A stretch of 64,000 nt of DNA from an uncultured Mediterraneibacter sp. (GCF_934309415.1 NZ_CAKRDI010000010.1:1-64000); one strand, 5' to 3'. Shown: positions 46,804-57,189, numbered from the stretch's first letter. Translations and numbers: made by a program. Notes: generated by a model from the letters alone, not told the origin.

Positions 46804-47652
46804 TTATTCCTCAGCAGATTCATCACCCGAGCCATCTCCTGACGTATCCTCTGAGCTATCTCCTGACTCATCACTGGATCCATCTTCCGATTTCTGATCA
46901 GATGTATCCGCCTGCTTCGGCACAAAACGGATGGACGAAGATCCTTCTTCATAATTTTCAAGATGAAGGGTTCCCTCCGCATCGGCATCTTTCTCCTGAA
47001 GTGCGGCAAGGATCGGGCTGATCTGTGCCAGACGTTCTTCATAACTGCTCTCTCCGATCAGGACCTGCACTTTGCCAAAATAGAGCACCAGACTCTTCCC
47101 GTCCGTTCCACAGACCAGGCGGTCCGGTGTCAGCTGATATTTATTCAGATATTTTGCAGCCTCCACGATTTTCTTAAAAATGCTTTTGTCCGATACCGGC
47201 AGAACCTTTCCCATCTTTACTTTTGTTGCATCCAGTTCCAGTCCTTCGATCAGAGGCACTCCGTCAATCTCTTTCTTCGCCTGCAGTGCCGCCATCCCGT
47301 TCTGGTCAAAATACAGCCGCTCTTCATCGCTGATCTGTACATAACCGTACATCTGCTTTTCTGTCACAGTCGCTACCACTGTCCATGGATTCTTCAACGA
47401 GATCTTCATCGACTCTACTGCCGACGGAAGTGCAGCATCTGTATAATTATATTTTGCAAAAATATATAAGGTGTTCACCGCATACTTGTCATTCTGAATC
47501 CAGCTCTTCATCGAAGAATCGCCGTAATATTCATTCCCCTTCATCTGAACCTCGCGGGTCTGAAAGAGGAAGAACACAAGTACTCCCACTAAAATAAGCA
47601 TTACAAGAAGTTTCAGCACCAGCCTTCCTCTTTTGTGCTTTTTTTTCTTCAT
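46804..47652 (-). CDS. divIB: FtsQ/DivIB-type division protein
   Basis: 282 residues: basic N-terminus, one membrane segment (about 13-33), POTRA-like region (REVQMKGNEYYGDSSMKSWI), beta domain, then an acidic Ser/Asp/Glu-rich tail of about 40 residues. Bridges division proteins outside the membrane. ATG directly follows the stop of ftsW with no gap. Confidence 0.85.
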   Translation of the reverse strand: MKKKKHKRGRLVLKLLVMLILVGVLVFFLFQTREVQMKGNEYYGDSSMKSWIQNDKYAVNTLYIFAKYNYTDAALPSAVESMKISLKNPWTVVATVTEKQMYGYVQISDEERLYFDQNGMAALQAKKEIDGVPLIEGLELDATKVKMGKVLPVSDKSIFKKIVEAAKYLNKYQLTPDRLVCGTDGKSLVLYFGKVQVLIGESSYEERLAQISPILAALQEKDADAEGTLHLENYEEGSSSIRFVPKQADTSDQKSEDGSSDESGDSSEDTSGDGSGDESAEE

Positions 47653-48747
47653 CTAATATTCCTCCTCTCTTTGATCCGACACATTCAGGACCAGCCCCAT
47701 CTCCAGAAGCAGAAACACAACCGATGTTCCGCCATAACTGATAAATGGAAGCGTGATTCCTGTATTTGGGATCGAATTTGTCACAACTGCAATGTTCAGG
47801 ATGACCTGAATCATCATATGCGCCATCGCTCCGGCAGCGATCAGTGCGCCGAAGAGATCTCTCGACCTGGATGCGATCACAAAAAACCGCCAGATCAGAA
47901 TCAGAAACAGAATCACGATCCCGCACGCACCGGTCAGTCCAAGTTCCTCACAGATGATCGAAAAAATCATATCGTTCTGCGCCTCCGGAAGAAATCCAAG
48001 CTTCTGGATGCTGTTCCCAAGCCCTCTTCCGAACAATCCGCCACTGCCGATCGCATACAGTCCCTGCAGTGTCTGATAGCCTTTTTCATATTTTTCCGGA
48101 TTTCTCCAGATCGCGATGCGCTCCAGCCGGTAACTCTCCAGCGCAAGAAAGATTCCCATAAACGCTGCACCGGCAGCGATCATCCAGATAAAACGCGCAT
48201 AGTCCGGACTTGCCGTAAAGATCAGGATCACCGCGATCCCGAGAATGATCACGGCCGTGCTCAGATTTCCGGCCCCGACCAGTCCTACCACCGGGAAGAC
48301 TGAAAGAAGAACTCCCAGCAGTGTCCAGAAAGAACGCATCTTTTTTACATTCCGGTTGATCAGCCATGCAAGGAACAGAATGACTGCTACTTTGGAAAAT
48401 TCCGATGGCTGAAATGAAACAGGGCCCAAAGACAACCATCTTTTGGACCCGTTATATTCGTCTCCAAAGAGAACGACTGCTATGGAAAGAAGAATGGATA
48501 CCAGATATCCCGGCACAGCCAGCGGAATCCATCGATGATAATCGATTCTTGCAACTACGATCATCCCAAGTAATCCAAGCGCCGTCGCAAATCCCTGTTT
48601 TTTCAGATAATACAGTGAATCATGGAATTTCACCCTGCCGTTGTACGCACTGGTACTTGTGAGCAGTACCAGGCCCACCAGCACCAGTACCAGCACGGTA
48701 ACGATCATGGTGTCATCATAAGTGTGCTTTTTCGCAGGATGTTCCAA
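47653..48747 (-). CDS. ftsW: FtsW/SpoVE-type lipid II polymerase
   Basis: 364 residues, about ten membrane segments, SEDS family: FQPSEFSKVAVILFLAWLI, PEAQNDMIFSIICEELG and ITLPFISYGGTSVVFLL. TTG start behind AAGGAG. Position in the cluster matches spoVE. A second SEDS gene lies at 59034. Confidence 0.93.
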   Translation of the reverse strand: MEHPAKKHTYDDTMIVTVLVLVLVGLVLLTSTSAYNGRVKFHDSLYYLKKQGFATALGLLGMIVVARIDYHRWIPLAVPGYLVSILLSIAVVLFGDEYNGSKRWLSLGPVSFQPSEFSKVAVILFLAWLINRNVKKMRSFWTLLGVLLSVFPVVGLVGAGNLSTAVIILGIAVILIFTASPDYARFIWMIAAGAAFMGIFLALESYRLERIAIWRNPEKYEKGYQTLQGLYAIGSGGLFGRGLGNSIQKLGFLPEAQNDMIFSIICEELGLTGACGIVILFLILIWRFFVIASRSRDLFGALIAAGAMAHMMIQVILNIAVVTNSIPNTGITLPFISYGGTSVVFLLLEMGLVLNVSDQREEEY

Positions 48748-48761
48748 TCCTAATCCACTCC

Positions 48762-50135
48762 TTATAATCTGTTTACAAGCTCTTTAAACATATCTCCACG
48801 CTGTTCATAATTCTTGAACATACCCCAGCTGGCACATGCAGGAGAAAGAAGTACTGCATCTCCAGGCTCTGCGTACTCGACACATTTCTCAAATGCTTCT
48901 TCAAATGTATCTGCAAATACAGTCTCTGTAAATCCGTGTTTCTTTGCAGTCTCCGCAATCTTCTCTCTTGTTGCACCGATCAGGACAAGTTTCTTTACTT
49001 TTCCGTCAAATGCATCGATCCACTCATCATAAGCAGAATCCTTATCATAACCTCCACCGATCAGAACAGTCGGACGATTCATGGCCTGAATTCCCTTGAT
49101 GGCTGCATCCGGGTTTGTTCCCTTGGAATCATTGTAATAAACAACCCCGTTCTTTTCTGCTACGAACTCAATTCTGTGCTCTACACCCTGGAATTCTTTC
49201 AGTGTCTTGCGGATCACTTCCACCGGCACACCGTATGCTGCTGCCATTGCAGTCGCTGCCATTGCATTCTCATGATTGTGAGTGCCGAGAATGTTCAGAT
49301 CGTTCACATTACAGATGTCCGTCTTCTCTCCGTTCAGTGCGAGAATGATTTCTCCGTTTTCAAGATAAATTCCCTCTTCCAGTATACGCTGACTGCTGAA
49401 ATATAGAACCTTTGCATTTATTTTTTCACCAAATGCTCTTGTCACATCATCTTCATAGTTCAGAACACAGGTATCTTCTGCCGTCTGGTTCTTCGCAATG
49501 TTTTCCTTCGCCTCAATGTATGCTTCCATTGTATGGTGACGGTTCAGATGATCCGGTGTGATATTCAGAATCGCACTTACCTTTGGGGCAAATGTCTGGA
49601 TTGTCTCAAGCTGGAAACTGCTCATCTCAGCCACGATCACGGAATGATCCGTTGTCTCTGCTGCCACACTTGTGTACGGATTTCCGATATTTCCAACTAC
49701 ATATGTACTCTCGTTGTAGTTTTTCATGATCTCGCCCAGCAGAGAAGTCGTTGTTGTCTTTCCGTTTGTTCCGGTAATTGCAAGCACATCTCCTTTGCCA
49801 AACACATACGCCAGCTCGATTTCGCCCCAGATCGGGATTCCCATCTCACGCATCTCATTAACGATCGGAAGGTCTGTCGGAACTCCCGGGCTCATTACTG
49901 TCAGTGTCAGATCCTGGAACAGTTCGTTCTTCTCTTCCTCTGAAAGAGCTCCAAGTACAACTGTGATCTTTCCGTTCTCTGAACCACTGATCTTCGCAAG
50001 AATCTCTTTTGTATCCAATTTATCATTTCCGTCATAGAGCACTACCTCTGCTCCATTTGCAAGAAGCAGACTGCATGCAGCCTCTCCGCTGATTCCTGAA
50101 CCAAATACAAGTACTTTCTTATCTCTTACGTCCAT
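48762..50135 (-). CDS. murD: UDP-MurNAc-alanine-glutamate ligase MurD
   Basis: 457 residues from ATG 50135 (two bases after mraY). ATP motif GTNGKTTTTSLLGE, HRIEFV and the C-terminal DSKGTNPDAAI. Adds D-glutamate to UDP-MurNAc-L-Ala. Confidence 0.96.
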   Translation of the reverse strand: MDVRDKKVLVFGSGISGEAACSLLLANGAEVVLYDGNDKLDTKEILAKISGSENGKITVVLGALSEEEKNELFQDLTLTVMSPGVPTDLPIVNEMREMGIPIWGEIELAYVFGKGDVLAITGTNGKTTTTSLLGEIMKNYNESTYVVGNIGNPYTSVAAETTDHSVIVAEMSSFQLETIQTFAPKVSAILNITPDHLNRHHTMEAYIEAKENIAKNQTAEDTCVLNYEDDVTRAFGEKINAKVLYFSSQRILEEGIYLENGEIILALNGEKTDICNVNDLNILGTHNHENAMAATAMAAAYGVPVEVIRKTLKEFQGVEHRIEFVAEKNGVVYYNDSKGTNPDAAIKGIQAMNRPTVLIGGGYDKDSAYDEWIDAFDGKVKKLVLIGATREKIAETAKKHGFTETVFADTFEEAFEKCVEYAEPGDAVLLSPACASWGMFKNYEQRGDMFKELVNRL

Positions 50136-50137
50136 GT

Positions 50138-51094
50138 CTATACCCCCATAAGTGCGATCAGGCAAAGTACTGCTGTCACAATTGAGAAGACAGCCACAAC
50201 TCTTGTCTCTGACCAGCCGCATAACTCAAAATGATGATGGATCGGTGCCATCTTAAATAATCTCTTTCCGCCTGTTTTCTTAAAATAAGTGACCTGAAGC
50301 ATAACGGATACAACTTCTACAAGATAAATAAATCCTACAATGATGATGTACAGTGGCATCTGCATCATATAGGCTGTTCCTGCCACGAATCCTCCAAGTG
50401 CAAGGGATCCTGTGTCTCCCATGAACACACTGGCCGGATACACATTAAAAAGTAAGAATCCCATCAGTGCACCTACAACCGCACAGGTGATCGGCTCCAC
50501 ACCGCTTCTTGTTCCGATCGCAACAACTGTAAAGAAGGTTGCCACAAGAACTGTAACGCTGGATGCAAGACCGTCCAGACCGTCTGTAAAGTTTGTTCCA
50601 TTGACTGTACCGATGACAGCAAAGAAAAGAACCGGAATGGCAAGCCATCCAAGATTCAGCTCATATCCACCGGAAAACGGTACGATCATAGTCAGCGGAA
50701 TCTTTGCCACTTTCACGATATAAAATGCGAAAATAGCTGTCACCACAATCTGAAGCGCCATCTTCTGCATCGGGAAAAGTCCGTCGGAACGCTTCATTAC
50801 TACTTTCAGATAATCATCCAGAAAACCGATCAGTCCAAACCCTACTGTCAGGAAAAGGATCGGAATGATCTTTGGATAATCCTTAACGTAAAACAGTGAC
50901 GTAATCACGACTGACGCAAGAATCATCACGCCGCCCATCGTCGGAGTACCCGCTTTCTTCAAGTGAGACTGTACTCCTTCCACTCGCTCTGTCTGCCCCA
51001 TCTTTAATCTTCTCAGAAACGGGATCACCACCGGGCCAAGCACAACACTTACCACGAAGGATATCAGTACCGGAATTACTACATGACTGTTCAT
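50138..51094 (-). CDS. mraY: MraY, lipid I synthase
   Basis: 318 residues, ten membrane segments. Motifs GTPTMGG, FLDDYLK, NFTDGLDGLA and IHHHFELCGW. Transfers phospho-MurNAc-pentapeptide to undecaprenyl phosphate. Confidence 0.97.
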   Translation of the reverse strand: MNSHVVIPVLISFVVSVVLGPVVIPFLRRLKMGQTERVEGVQSHLKKAGTPTMGGVMILASVVITSLFYVKDYPKIIPILFLTVGFGLIGFLDDYLKVVMKRSDGLFPMQKMALQIVVTAIFAFYIVKVAKIPLTMIVPFSGGYELNLGWLAIPVLFFAVIGTVNGTNFTDGLDGLASSVTVLVATFFTVVAIGTRSGVEPITCAVVGALMGFLLFNVYPASVFMGDTGSLALGGFVAGTAYMMQMPLYIIIVGFIYLVEVVSVMLQVTYFKKTGGKRLFKMAPIHHHFELCGWSETRVVAVFSIVTAVLCLIALMGV

Positions 51095-51241
51095 ATATAC
51101 ACCTCTTCATTTCTTTTGTTTTGCATCAGAGAAATCATCGGAAGACTATTGTTCACAAACATATTGGAGTATATCTGAAAAAACATTCCTGTCATCAGCA
51201 TCGAATTTCTCTAAAATGCTCTATACAGTATAACCTATCAG

Positions 51242-52966
51242 TCATTTTTTTTCAATCCCGAGATACGGAAGTACATTATCATAAATGCTTCTCAGCACCG
51301 GAGCTGCGATTGTTCCTCCATAATAAACACCCTGTGGATTCCGAATGACCACCATTCCAAGTACCTGTGGATCCTCTGCCGGTGCAAAACCAATGAAAGA
51401 GGAAATATATTTATTCGCACTTCGCGGCAGTGTCTGGGAGGTAGCTGTCTTTCCCCCGATCGAATACCCTTCTATGTATCCATTTTTCCCGGAGCCTTCT
51501 TCCACTACGCTTTTCAAAAGCATCCGCATTGTCTCCGAGGTCTGTTCTGAGACGATTCCGCTCTCTGTTTTGTATGCAAATTTTTCCACCTGATTTCCTT
51601 CTGAATCCATAACTTCTACTGCAAGATGAGGCGTAACCCGGATTCCTCCGTTTACAAGGGAACTTACCGTCGTGGCCATCTGAATCGGGGTAATCTGAAA
51701 AGACTGACCAAATGACATGGTGGCCAGCTCCACCAGTCCGATCTCTTCTTTCTTATGCATGATCGTCCCTGCTTCTCCTGGCAGATCCACCCCCGTCCTC
51801 CGCAGAAGACCAAACTGTTCAAAGTAATCATAGAACTTTTCAGATCCAAGTCTCATCCCAATATCGATAAACACCGGGTTACAGGAATTCTGGATTCCCT
51901 GTACGAATGTTTCGGATCCATGTCCTCCCACTTTATGACACCGGATCTTCCGGTCTTCCACCACGCGATATCCGGGACAGGAAAATGTATCCGATATGGA
52001 AACTACTCCTTCCTCCAGGCAGGCCGAAGCCGTAATAATTTTAAATGTAGATCCCGGTTCATAAGTATCATTGATACATTCATTCCTCCACATCCGGTTA
52101 AGCTGTTCCTGCAGCTGTTCATCAGTCAGACTCTCTTCTGCCGCTCCTGTATTCAGCTGATACGGTTCATTCAGATTAAATTCCGGTACATTGACCATTG
52201 CAAGGATTTCTCCATTCTGAGGATTCATCAGCAGGATAGAAACACTGTCCGCCTGCTTTTCTTCCAGAACTTTCTGTGCCGCCTGTTCACAGAAAAGCTG
52301 GATGTTGTAATCCAGACTGATCCTTAACCTCCCCCCTGCCACCGGTTCGATCCTGTCTTCCGCTACACCATCCAGCTCAATCCCTCTGGCATCTGTGACC
52401 GTCAGGATCGTTCCGTTGGTTCCTTTCAGATATTCTTCGTATTTCACTTCCAGACCAATGATTCCCTGATTATCGCCTCCCGTGAACCCCAGAACCCTGG
52501 ATGCCAGTTCATTGTACGGATAATATCGTTTATAGTCTTCATCGACTTTCACTCCCGGCAGATCCAGTTCACGAATCTTATCTCCGGTCTCTTTATCTAC
52601 ATTCGTCCGTATCTTTTCCATCGAAGATACTTTTTTCACCCGTTTCAGTACCGTCTCATAATCCATTTCCAGTAATTCCGCCAGCCTGACAGCTGTTTCC
52701 TCTTCATTTTCAATCTGATTATGAATGACCGAAATCGTACAGACCGTCCGGTTGGTCGCAAGCACCACTCCATTGCGATCCAGAATTTCACCTCTTGCCG
52801 CTTTGATCGACCGCTCTCTTTCATGTAAGTCCTTTGCCAGCTTCTGATAATATTCCGCATCGAAGATCATCAGAAACACCAGTCTTCCCATCAAGCCGGT
52901 GATCGCAAGAAATGCACAGAGAAAAATAACCAGTATTTTCTTTTTGTTATATGTTTTATTTTTCAT
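51242..52966 (-). CDS. Class B penicillin-binding protein in the spoVD position
   Basis: 574 residues: membrane anchor (about 10-32), dimerisation domain, transpeptidase with STFK (EPGSTFKI), SCN (NSCNPV) and the third motif as KTA (GGKTATSQ) instead of KTG. No PASTA domain. Gene order (after the first PBP, before mraY) equals Bacillus spoVD, suggesting a cortex role (inference). A 20-bp hairpin covers its start region. Confidence 0.88.
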   Translation of the reverse strand: MKNKTYNKKKILVIFLCAFLAITGLMGRLVFLMIFDAEYYQKLAKDLHERERSIKAARGEILDRNGVVLATNRTVCTISVIHNQIENEEETAVRLAELLEMDYETVLKRVKKVSSMEKIRTNVDKETGDKIRELDLPGVKVDEDYKRYYPYNELASRVLGFTGGDNQGIIGLEVKYEEYLKGTNGTILTVTDARGIELDGVAEDRIEPVAGGRLRISLDYNIQLFCEQAAQKVLEEKQADSVSILLMNPQNGEILAMVNVPEFNLNEPYQLNTGAAEESLTDEQLQEQLNRMWRNECINDTYEPGSTFKIITASACLEEGVVSISDTFSCPGYRVVEDRKIRCHKVGGHGSETFVQGIQNSCNPVFIDIGMRLGSEKFYDYFEQFGLLRRTGVDLPGEAGTIMHKKEEIGLVELATMSFGQSFQITPIQMATTVSSLVNGGIRVTPHLAVEVMDSEGNQVEKFAYKTESGIVSEQTSETMRMLLKSVVEEGSGKNGYIEGYSIGGKTATSQTLPRSANKYISSFIGFAPAEDPQVLGMVVIRNPQGVYYGGTIAAPVLRSIYDNVLPYLGIEKK

Positions 52967-52969
52967 TAA

Positions 52970-53061
52970 AATAACCCCACAGAAGATATTTTGTCACTGT
53001 TCATACCATAAATAGTCTCTTTTATGATATTACAATTTATTATATCTTCTGTGGGGTTATT
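52970..53061 (-). promoter_or_regulatory. 20-bp perfect hairpin over the translation start of the second PBP
   Basis: Arms at 52970-52989 and 53042-53061 are perfect complements (core ACCCCACAGAAGATAT). The loop is 52 bases. The downstream arm ends 3 bases before the ATG (52964-52966) and holds the only G-rich ribosome-site candidate (TGGGGT); the upstream arm begins 8 bases after the first PBP stop. Confidence 0.7.
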
Positions 53062-53069
53062 CATATTCT

Positions 53070-55100
53070 TTAATCTGCAGAACTGTTTACGGTTGCCCAG
53101 CTGTCAAGATCCGGTGTATAGTTCTCATCTACATAGGATCCGTCTTCTTTATCATAGGTATCTGTGTAGTTCTCATCGAAGTCAGCATATTCTGTGTCCC
53201 CAAAATCTGTTCCGTCTTCACTGGAAGAATCGGATGAAGTTGTTTCATCTGTTTTGGTAATTCCCAGATATGGGAACGCCTCTTCCATGATTGCTTTTGA
53301 CAGAGACAGTACAAGAGAACTGTCATCCTGTGACTCAACATTTGGCTCGTCGATGACCACATAGACAGCCACTTCCGGATTCTCCTGTGGAGCATAACCG
53401 ATAAAGGACAGCAGATATTTTCCGTCTTTTCGTGGAAGTTTCTGTGCTGTACCTGTCTTTGCACCGATGTCGTAGCCTTCTACTGCCGCACGTTTACCTG
53501 TACCATATTCCATGGTAGCCTTCATGTATTCTTTCACCTGAGTGGAAGTCTCTGCTGAGATCGTCTTTCTAAGCAGAACCGGATCTTTTGTCTCAATGAC
53601 ATTTCCATCTTCATCCTGAATCTGCTTTACCACATGTGGCTGATAATAATATCCGCCATTGATCAGAGAACAGAATCCAGATGCAAGCTGTGTCATTGTC
53701 ACATTGAAGTTCTGTCCAAAGGAGTTCGTTGCCAGATCCACCGCCGTCATATTCTCTGATGTGTAGAGAAGTGCAGACGTGCTCGCTTCCGCCGGAAGAT
53801 CAATACCTGTATGCTCTCCGAATCCGAAGATTCTCTGATATCTTGTAAAATCATCCACTCCAATCGCTTCTCCAATATGCATCAGAGCCACGTTACAGGA
53901 ATTTGCAATGGCATCTTTGATCGTCTCTGTTCCATGACCGGAACGCAGATGACATCCGATGTCATTATCTCCGACATGGAGATAGCCACCACAATAAAAA
54001 GTCTCATCACCTTTCAGTGCACCTGTCTCAAGTCCGGCCGCAACCGTAAATGGCTTCATCGTTGATCCCGGTTCAAACGCATCACTGACACAGAAGTTGC
54101 GCCAGATGTCGCTCATTGCCTGGAGCTGTTCATCGTCAGACATCTTGTTCCATTTTTCTTCTGTATATACATCCGATAAATCTCTTGGATTGTTCAGATC
54201 AAAATTTGGATACATTGCTTCCGCCAGAATCTCTCCTGTATTTGGATTCATAATCAGTACAGCTGTATTCTTACTTCCGTCCTGACCTTCTCCTGAATGT
54301 TCTTCGTTAAATGCAAGAATCTGCTTTTCTACGATACTCTGCAACGTGATGTCAATCGTTGATACCACTGTATTTCCGTTTTTCGCAGCTTTCACAGTTC
54401 TCTTGATCGAGGAGTCTGTATCGAAATAACCATATTCCCTTCCATCCGTACCATTCAGTACATCATTGTAAGCACGCTCAATTCCGATCGCTCCTGAGTT
54501 TCCAGAATAAGAAAATCCGATCAGATCACTGGCAAGACTGTTATATGGATAGATTCTTGTGTAATCATCTTCCAGCCAGATGCCTTTTACATCTGGATAA
54601 TCTTTTGTATTATTATCAATCTCATTGAACTTCTGTGCTGTCTCATAATCGATTCCCTTTTTCAGAACCACATACCGGCTCTTCGGTTTTTCCTCGATCA
54701 CGCTTCGCACTTCCTGTTCTGAAATCCCGAAACAGTCTTTCAGCACTTCAATCGTCGGCTCCACATAATTCTGATTTCCTGATTTATCCTCTGTTGTCAT
54801 TACAGCAACATCAAGGATTACATTGTAAACTCGTTCGCTCGTAGCAATCTTTGTCCCGTTCCGGTCAACAATATCTCCCCTCTTATAGGGGATCACACGG
54901 CTTCCATAGTTCTGCTGATCCAGAACCTGTTTCGTATACCTGCTTCCTTTCGTAATATTGATATACGTGATTCTTCCAATAAGAATAACAAAAGCCAGTA
55001 TGACTACCATAAATAGCATTACCAGCTTTCGTTGCATTCTTACCGGGAATTTTTTCGTCAGAAATTTAAATTGATTTTTCCTTCTTTTTCTTCCTGCCAT
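53070..55100 (-). CDS. ftsI: Class B penicillin-binding protein (FtsI/PBP2B position)
   Basis: 676 residues: membrane segment (about 29-50), pedestal domain, transpeptidase motifs STMK (EPGSTMKPF), SCN (NSCNVAL) and KTGTAQ. C-terminal 65 residues are acidic and Ser-rich, in place of PASTA domains. Septal peptidoglycan cross-linking. Confidence 0.92.
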   Translation of the reverse strand: MAGRKRRKNQFKFLTKKFPVRMQRKLVMLFMVVILAFVILIGRITYINITKGSRYTKQVLDQQNYGSRVIPYKRGDIVDRNGTKIATSERVYNVILDVAVMTTEDKSGNQNYVEPTIEVLKDCFGISEQEVRSVIEEKPKSRYVVLKKGIDYETAQKFNEIDNNTKDYPDVKGIWLEDDYTRIYPYNSLASDLIGFSYSGNSGAIGIERAYNDVLNGTDGREYGYFDTDSSIKRTVKAAKNGNTVVSTIDITLQSIVEKQILAFNEEHSGEGQDGSKNTAVLIMNPNTGEILAEAMYPNFDLNNPRDLSDVYTEEKWNKMSDDEQLQAMSDIWRNFCVSDAFEPGSTMKPFTVAAGLETGALKGDETFYCGGYLHVGDNDIGCHLRSGHGTETIKDAIANSCNVALMHIGEAIGVDDFTRYQRIFGFGEHTGIDLPAEASTSALLYTSENMTAVDLATNSFGQNFNVTMTQLASGFCSLINGGYYYQPHVVKQIQDEDGNVIETKDPVLLRKTISAETSTQVKEYMKATMEYGTGKRAAVEGYDIGAKTGTAQKLPRKDGKYLLSFIGYAPQENPEVAVYVVIDEPNVESQDDSSLVLSLSKAIMEEAFPYLGITKTDETTSSDSSSEDGTDFGDTEYADFDENYTDTYDKEDGSYVDENYTPDLDSWATVNSSAD

Positions 55101-55112
55101 TTTTCAATTTCC

Positions 55113-55649
55113 TTACTTTGACACATCCTTTGACTGAGCAAGTACCCCGTCCTCCGGAATATCATCATACTGTTTTACATAATCACTTGTAGGACTCTTG
55201 TAATGAACTACATTACCTTCATCCTCATAGACCATTCCCAGCTCATTCATCGCTTTTTCACGCACAGTCTCCAAATTCACGGAATCCACCGCTGCATTGT
55301 AAGCTGTATCATTCGCTTCCTTAAGATCTGCAAGTTCTTCCTGCAGAGATGTAATATTTTCCGAATGTTTTACCACTTCGCTCTGCAGTCGCAGGTACAT
55401 AACACAGACAATGACCGCACAGACTGCTGCAATGATAAAAAACCTTGCATAAGTCGATCCGATCTTCATTGCTCTGTTTCTGTTTTTTCTGACCTGTCTG
55501 CTCGTCCTTCTTGTCTTTGCCGGACGTGAAGAAATCTGCCTTCTTACGGGTTGAGCTTCTGCCTGACTCACAGTGTTACCGTACACGTAGAATTGACTGC
55601 CCTGCGCATGTGCTCTGTTCTGCTGTCTGTAATTGCTTCCTGCTGCCAT
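55113..55649 (-). CDS. ftsL: FtsL-like division protein
   Basis: 178 residues. Basic N-terminus (about 1-68, RPAKTRRTSRQVRKNRNRA), one membrane segment (about 70-90), then a leucine-zipper-like coiled coil (SENITSLQEELADLKEAND) and the conserved end TVREKAMNELGMVY. Size, topology and position between rsmH and ftsI fit FtsL. Confidence 0.85.
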   Translation of the reverse strand: MAAGSNYRQQNRAHAQGSQFYVYGNTVSQAEAQPVRRQISSRPAKTRRTSRQVRKNRNRAMKIGSTYARFFIIAAVCAVIVCVMYLRLQSEVVKHSENITSLQEELADLKEANDTAYNAAVDSVNLETVREKAMNELGMVYEDEGNVVHYKSPTSDYVKQYDDIPEDGVLAQSKDVSK

Positions 55650-55742
55650 AGCGTATAGCTATCCCTTTCTTTCATAATTTTGTTCCCCGGGCTCTCCCCT
55701 TCCCGGAGGAACTGATTATCATATACTCTTAAATACTCCCTT

Positions 55743-56678
55743 TTAGGCACGCTCAAAAATTCTCAGTTTCGCACTCTTCGAGCGGCTGTTGACCGCCAGT
55801 TCTTCTTCTGACGGCAGAATCGGTTTCCTTGTGATCACTTTTCCTTTTGAAACTTTTCCACAGACACAGACTGGAAAATGACTCGGACATGTACACGGAT
55901 TCTCATTCTTTCTGAAAGAGCTTTTTACGATTCTGTCTTCCAGTGAATGGAATGTGATAATGCAGAGTCTTCCCCCCGGATTCAGCAGTTCGATCATATC
56001 ATCCAGCGTATCCCTCAGCACATCCAGTTCATGGTTCAGTTCAATCCGGATTGCCTGAAAGGTTCTCTTTGCCGGATGTCCTGATGTCTTCTGTACTTTC
56101 ATCGGAATTGCGTGACTGATGATCTCACTTAACTGTCCTGTTGTCTCAATTGGTGCTTTCGCCCGCTCAGCGACGATATGTTTTGCTATATTCTTCGCAA
56201 ATCTGTCCTCGCCGTAATCGCGGATTACTCGGTAAAGTTCCGATTCACTATAGTCATTGACAATATCTCTGGCCGTCATTTTCTGTCTCTGATCCATTCT
56301 CATATCAAGCGGTGCATCCGCACGATAAGAAAATCCTCGTTCCGCTGTGTCCAGCTGGTATGAGGATACTCCAAGATCTACTGTGATTCCGTCCACCTTG
56401 TCAATTCCTATCTTCTGAAGCTGCGGCTTCATATCACAATAATTGCTTCTGATTATCGTGACCTTCTCCCCGAAGCCTTTCAGACGCTCACCTGCGGCTT
56501 TGATCGCATCAGCGTCCTGATCTATTCCTATTAATCTCCCCTGATCGCCCAGTTGACTGCATACTTCAAAGGCATGTCCGCCTCCTCCGAGTGTCGCATC
56601 TACATAAATGCCATCCGGCCTTACATTCAGACCGTCCACTGTCTCATGCAGTAATACTGATACATGTTCGAATGCCAT
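55743..56678 (-). CDS. rsmH: 16S rRNA m4C1402 methyltransferase RsmH
   Basis: 311 residues. SAM motif [36 protein letters not shown] and [12 protein letters not shown]. Contains a [13 protein letters not shown] cysteine cluster. GGAGGAAG upstream. Confidence 0.96.
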   Translation of the reverse strand: MAFEHVSVLLHETVDGLNVRPDGIYVDATLGGGGHAFEVCSQLGDQGRLIGIDQDADAIKAAGERLKGFGEKVTIIRSNYCDMKPQLQKIGIDKVDGITVDLGVSSYQLDTAERGFSYRADAPLDMRMDQRQKMTARDIVNDYSESELYRVIRDYGEDRFAKNIAKHIVAERAKAPIETTGQLSEIISHAIPMKVQKTSGHPAKRTFQAIRIELNHELDVLRDTLDDMIELLNPGGRLCIITFHSLEDRIVKSSFRKNENPCTCPSHFPVCVCGKVSKGKVITRKPILPSEEELAVNSRSKSAKLRIFERA

Positions 56679-56723
56679 AACTTCCTCCTTCCAGCTGCCG
56701 ACTCCCCCGGCCGCCTCATCTTA

Positions 56724-57161
56724 TCAGATCCTGATTCCGATTGCTTCCATGCGTTCTGCAATCGCATCCAGATCTTCTTCACTAATCTGGCTTCTTTCTT
56801 CCCAAAGTGCCTTATCCCAGATCTCGACGCGGTCCTGTACTCCTACCAGGACAACCTCTTTTTCCAGATTTGCTGCTTTCCTGAGTGACGGTGGGACAAG
56901 AACTCTCCCCTGCTTGTCAAAACTGCCCTCAGATGCACTTCCAAAGAAATAACGCTTGAAGATTCTGGCATCCTTGTTCATTCGTGGTAAAGTTTCAAGC
57001 TCAGCTACAAATTTATTCCACTCTTCCTGGGAATAAACAAAGAGACATCCTTCCAGTCCATTACAGATAACAAAACTATCGCCCAAATCTTCCCTTAATT
57101 TTGCCGGGATGATCAGTCTTCCTTTTTCATCAATGTTATGGTTAAATTCTCCTAATAACAT
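56724..57161 (-). CDS. mraZ: MraZ, repressor of the dcw operon
   Basis: 145 residues, two AbrB-like swapped-hairpin domains (GEFNHNIDEKGRLIIPAKLRE; GSFDKQGRVLVPPSLR). First gene of the dcw cluster. Five tandem CCACT/AGTGG boxes lie just upstream, its expected binding sites. Confidence 0.96.
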   Translation of the reverse strand: MLLGEFNHNIDEKGRLIIPAKLREDLGDSFVICNGLEGCLFVYSQEEWNKFVAELETLPRMNKDARIFKRYFFGSASEGSFDKQGRVLVPPSLRKAANLEKEVVLVGVQDRVEIWDKALWEERSQISEEDLDAIAERMEAIGIRI

Positions 57162-57189
57162 CTGGAATCCTTTCTCTTAATGTGAGACA

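Noticed and set aside
46731..47042. 103-codon frame overlapping the end of divIB
   Set aside because: Out-of-frame shadow of the low-complexity divIB tail, running into the truncated element.
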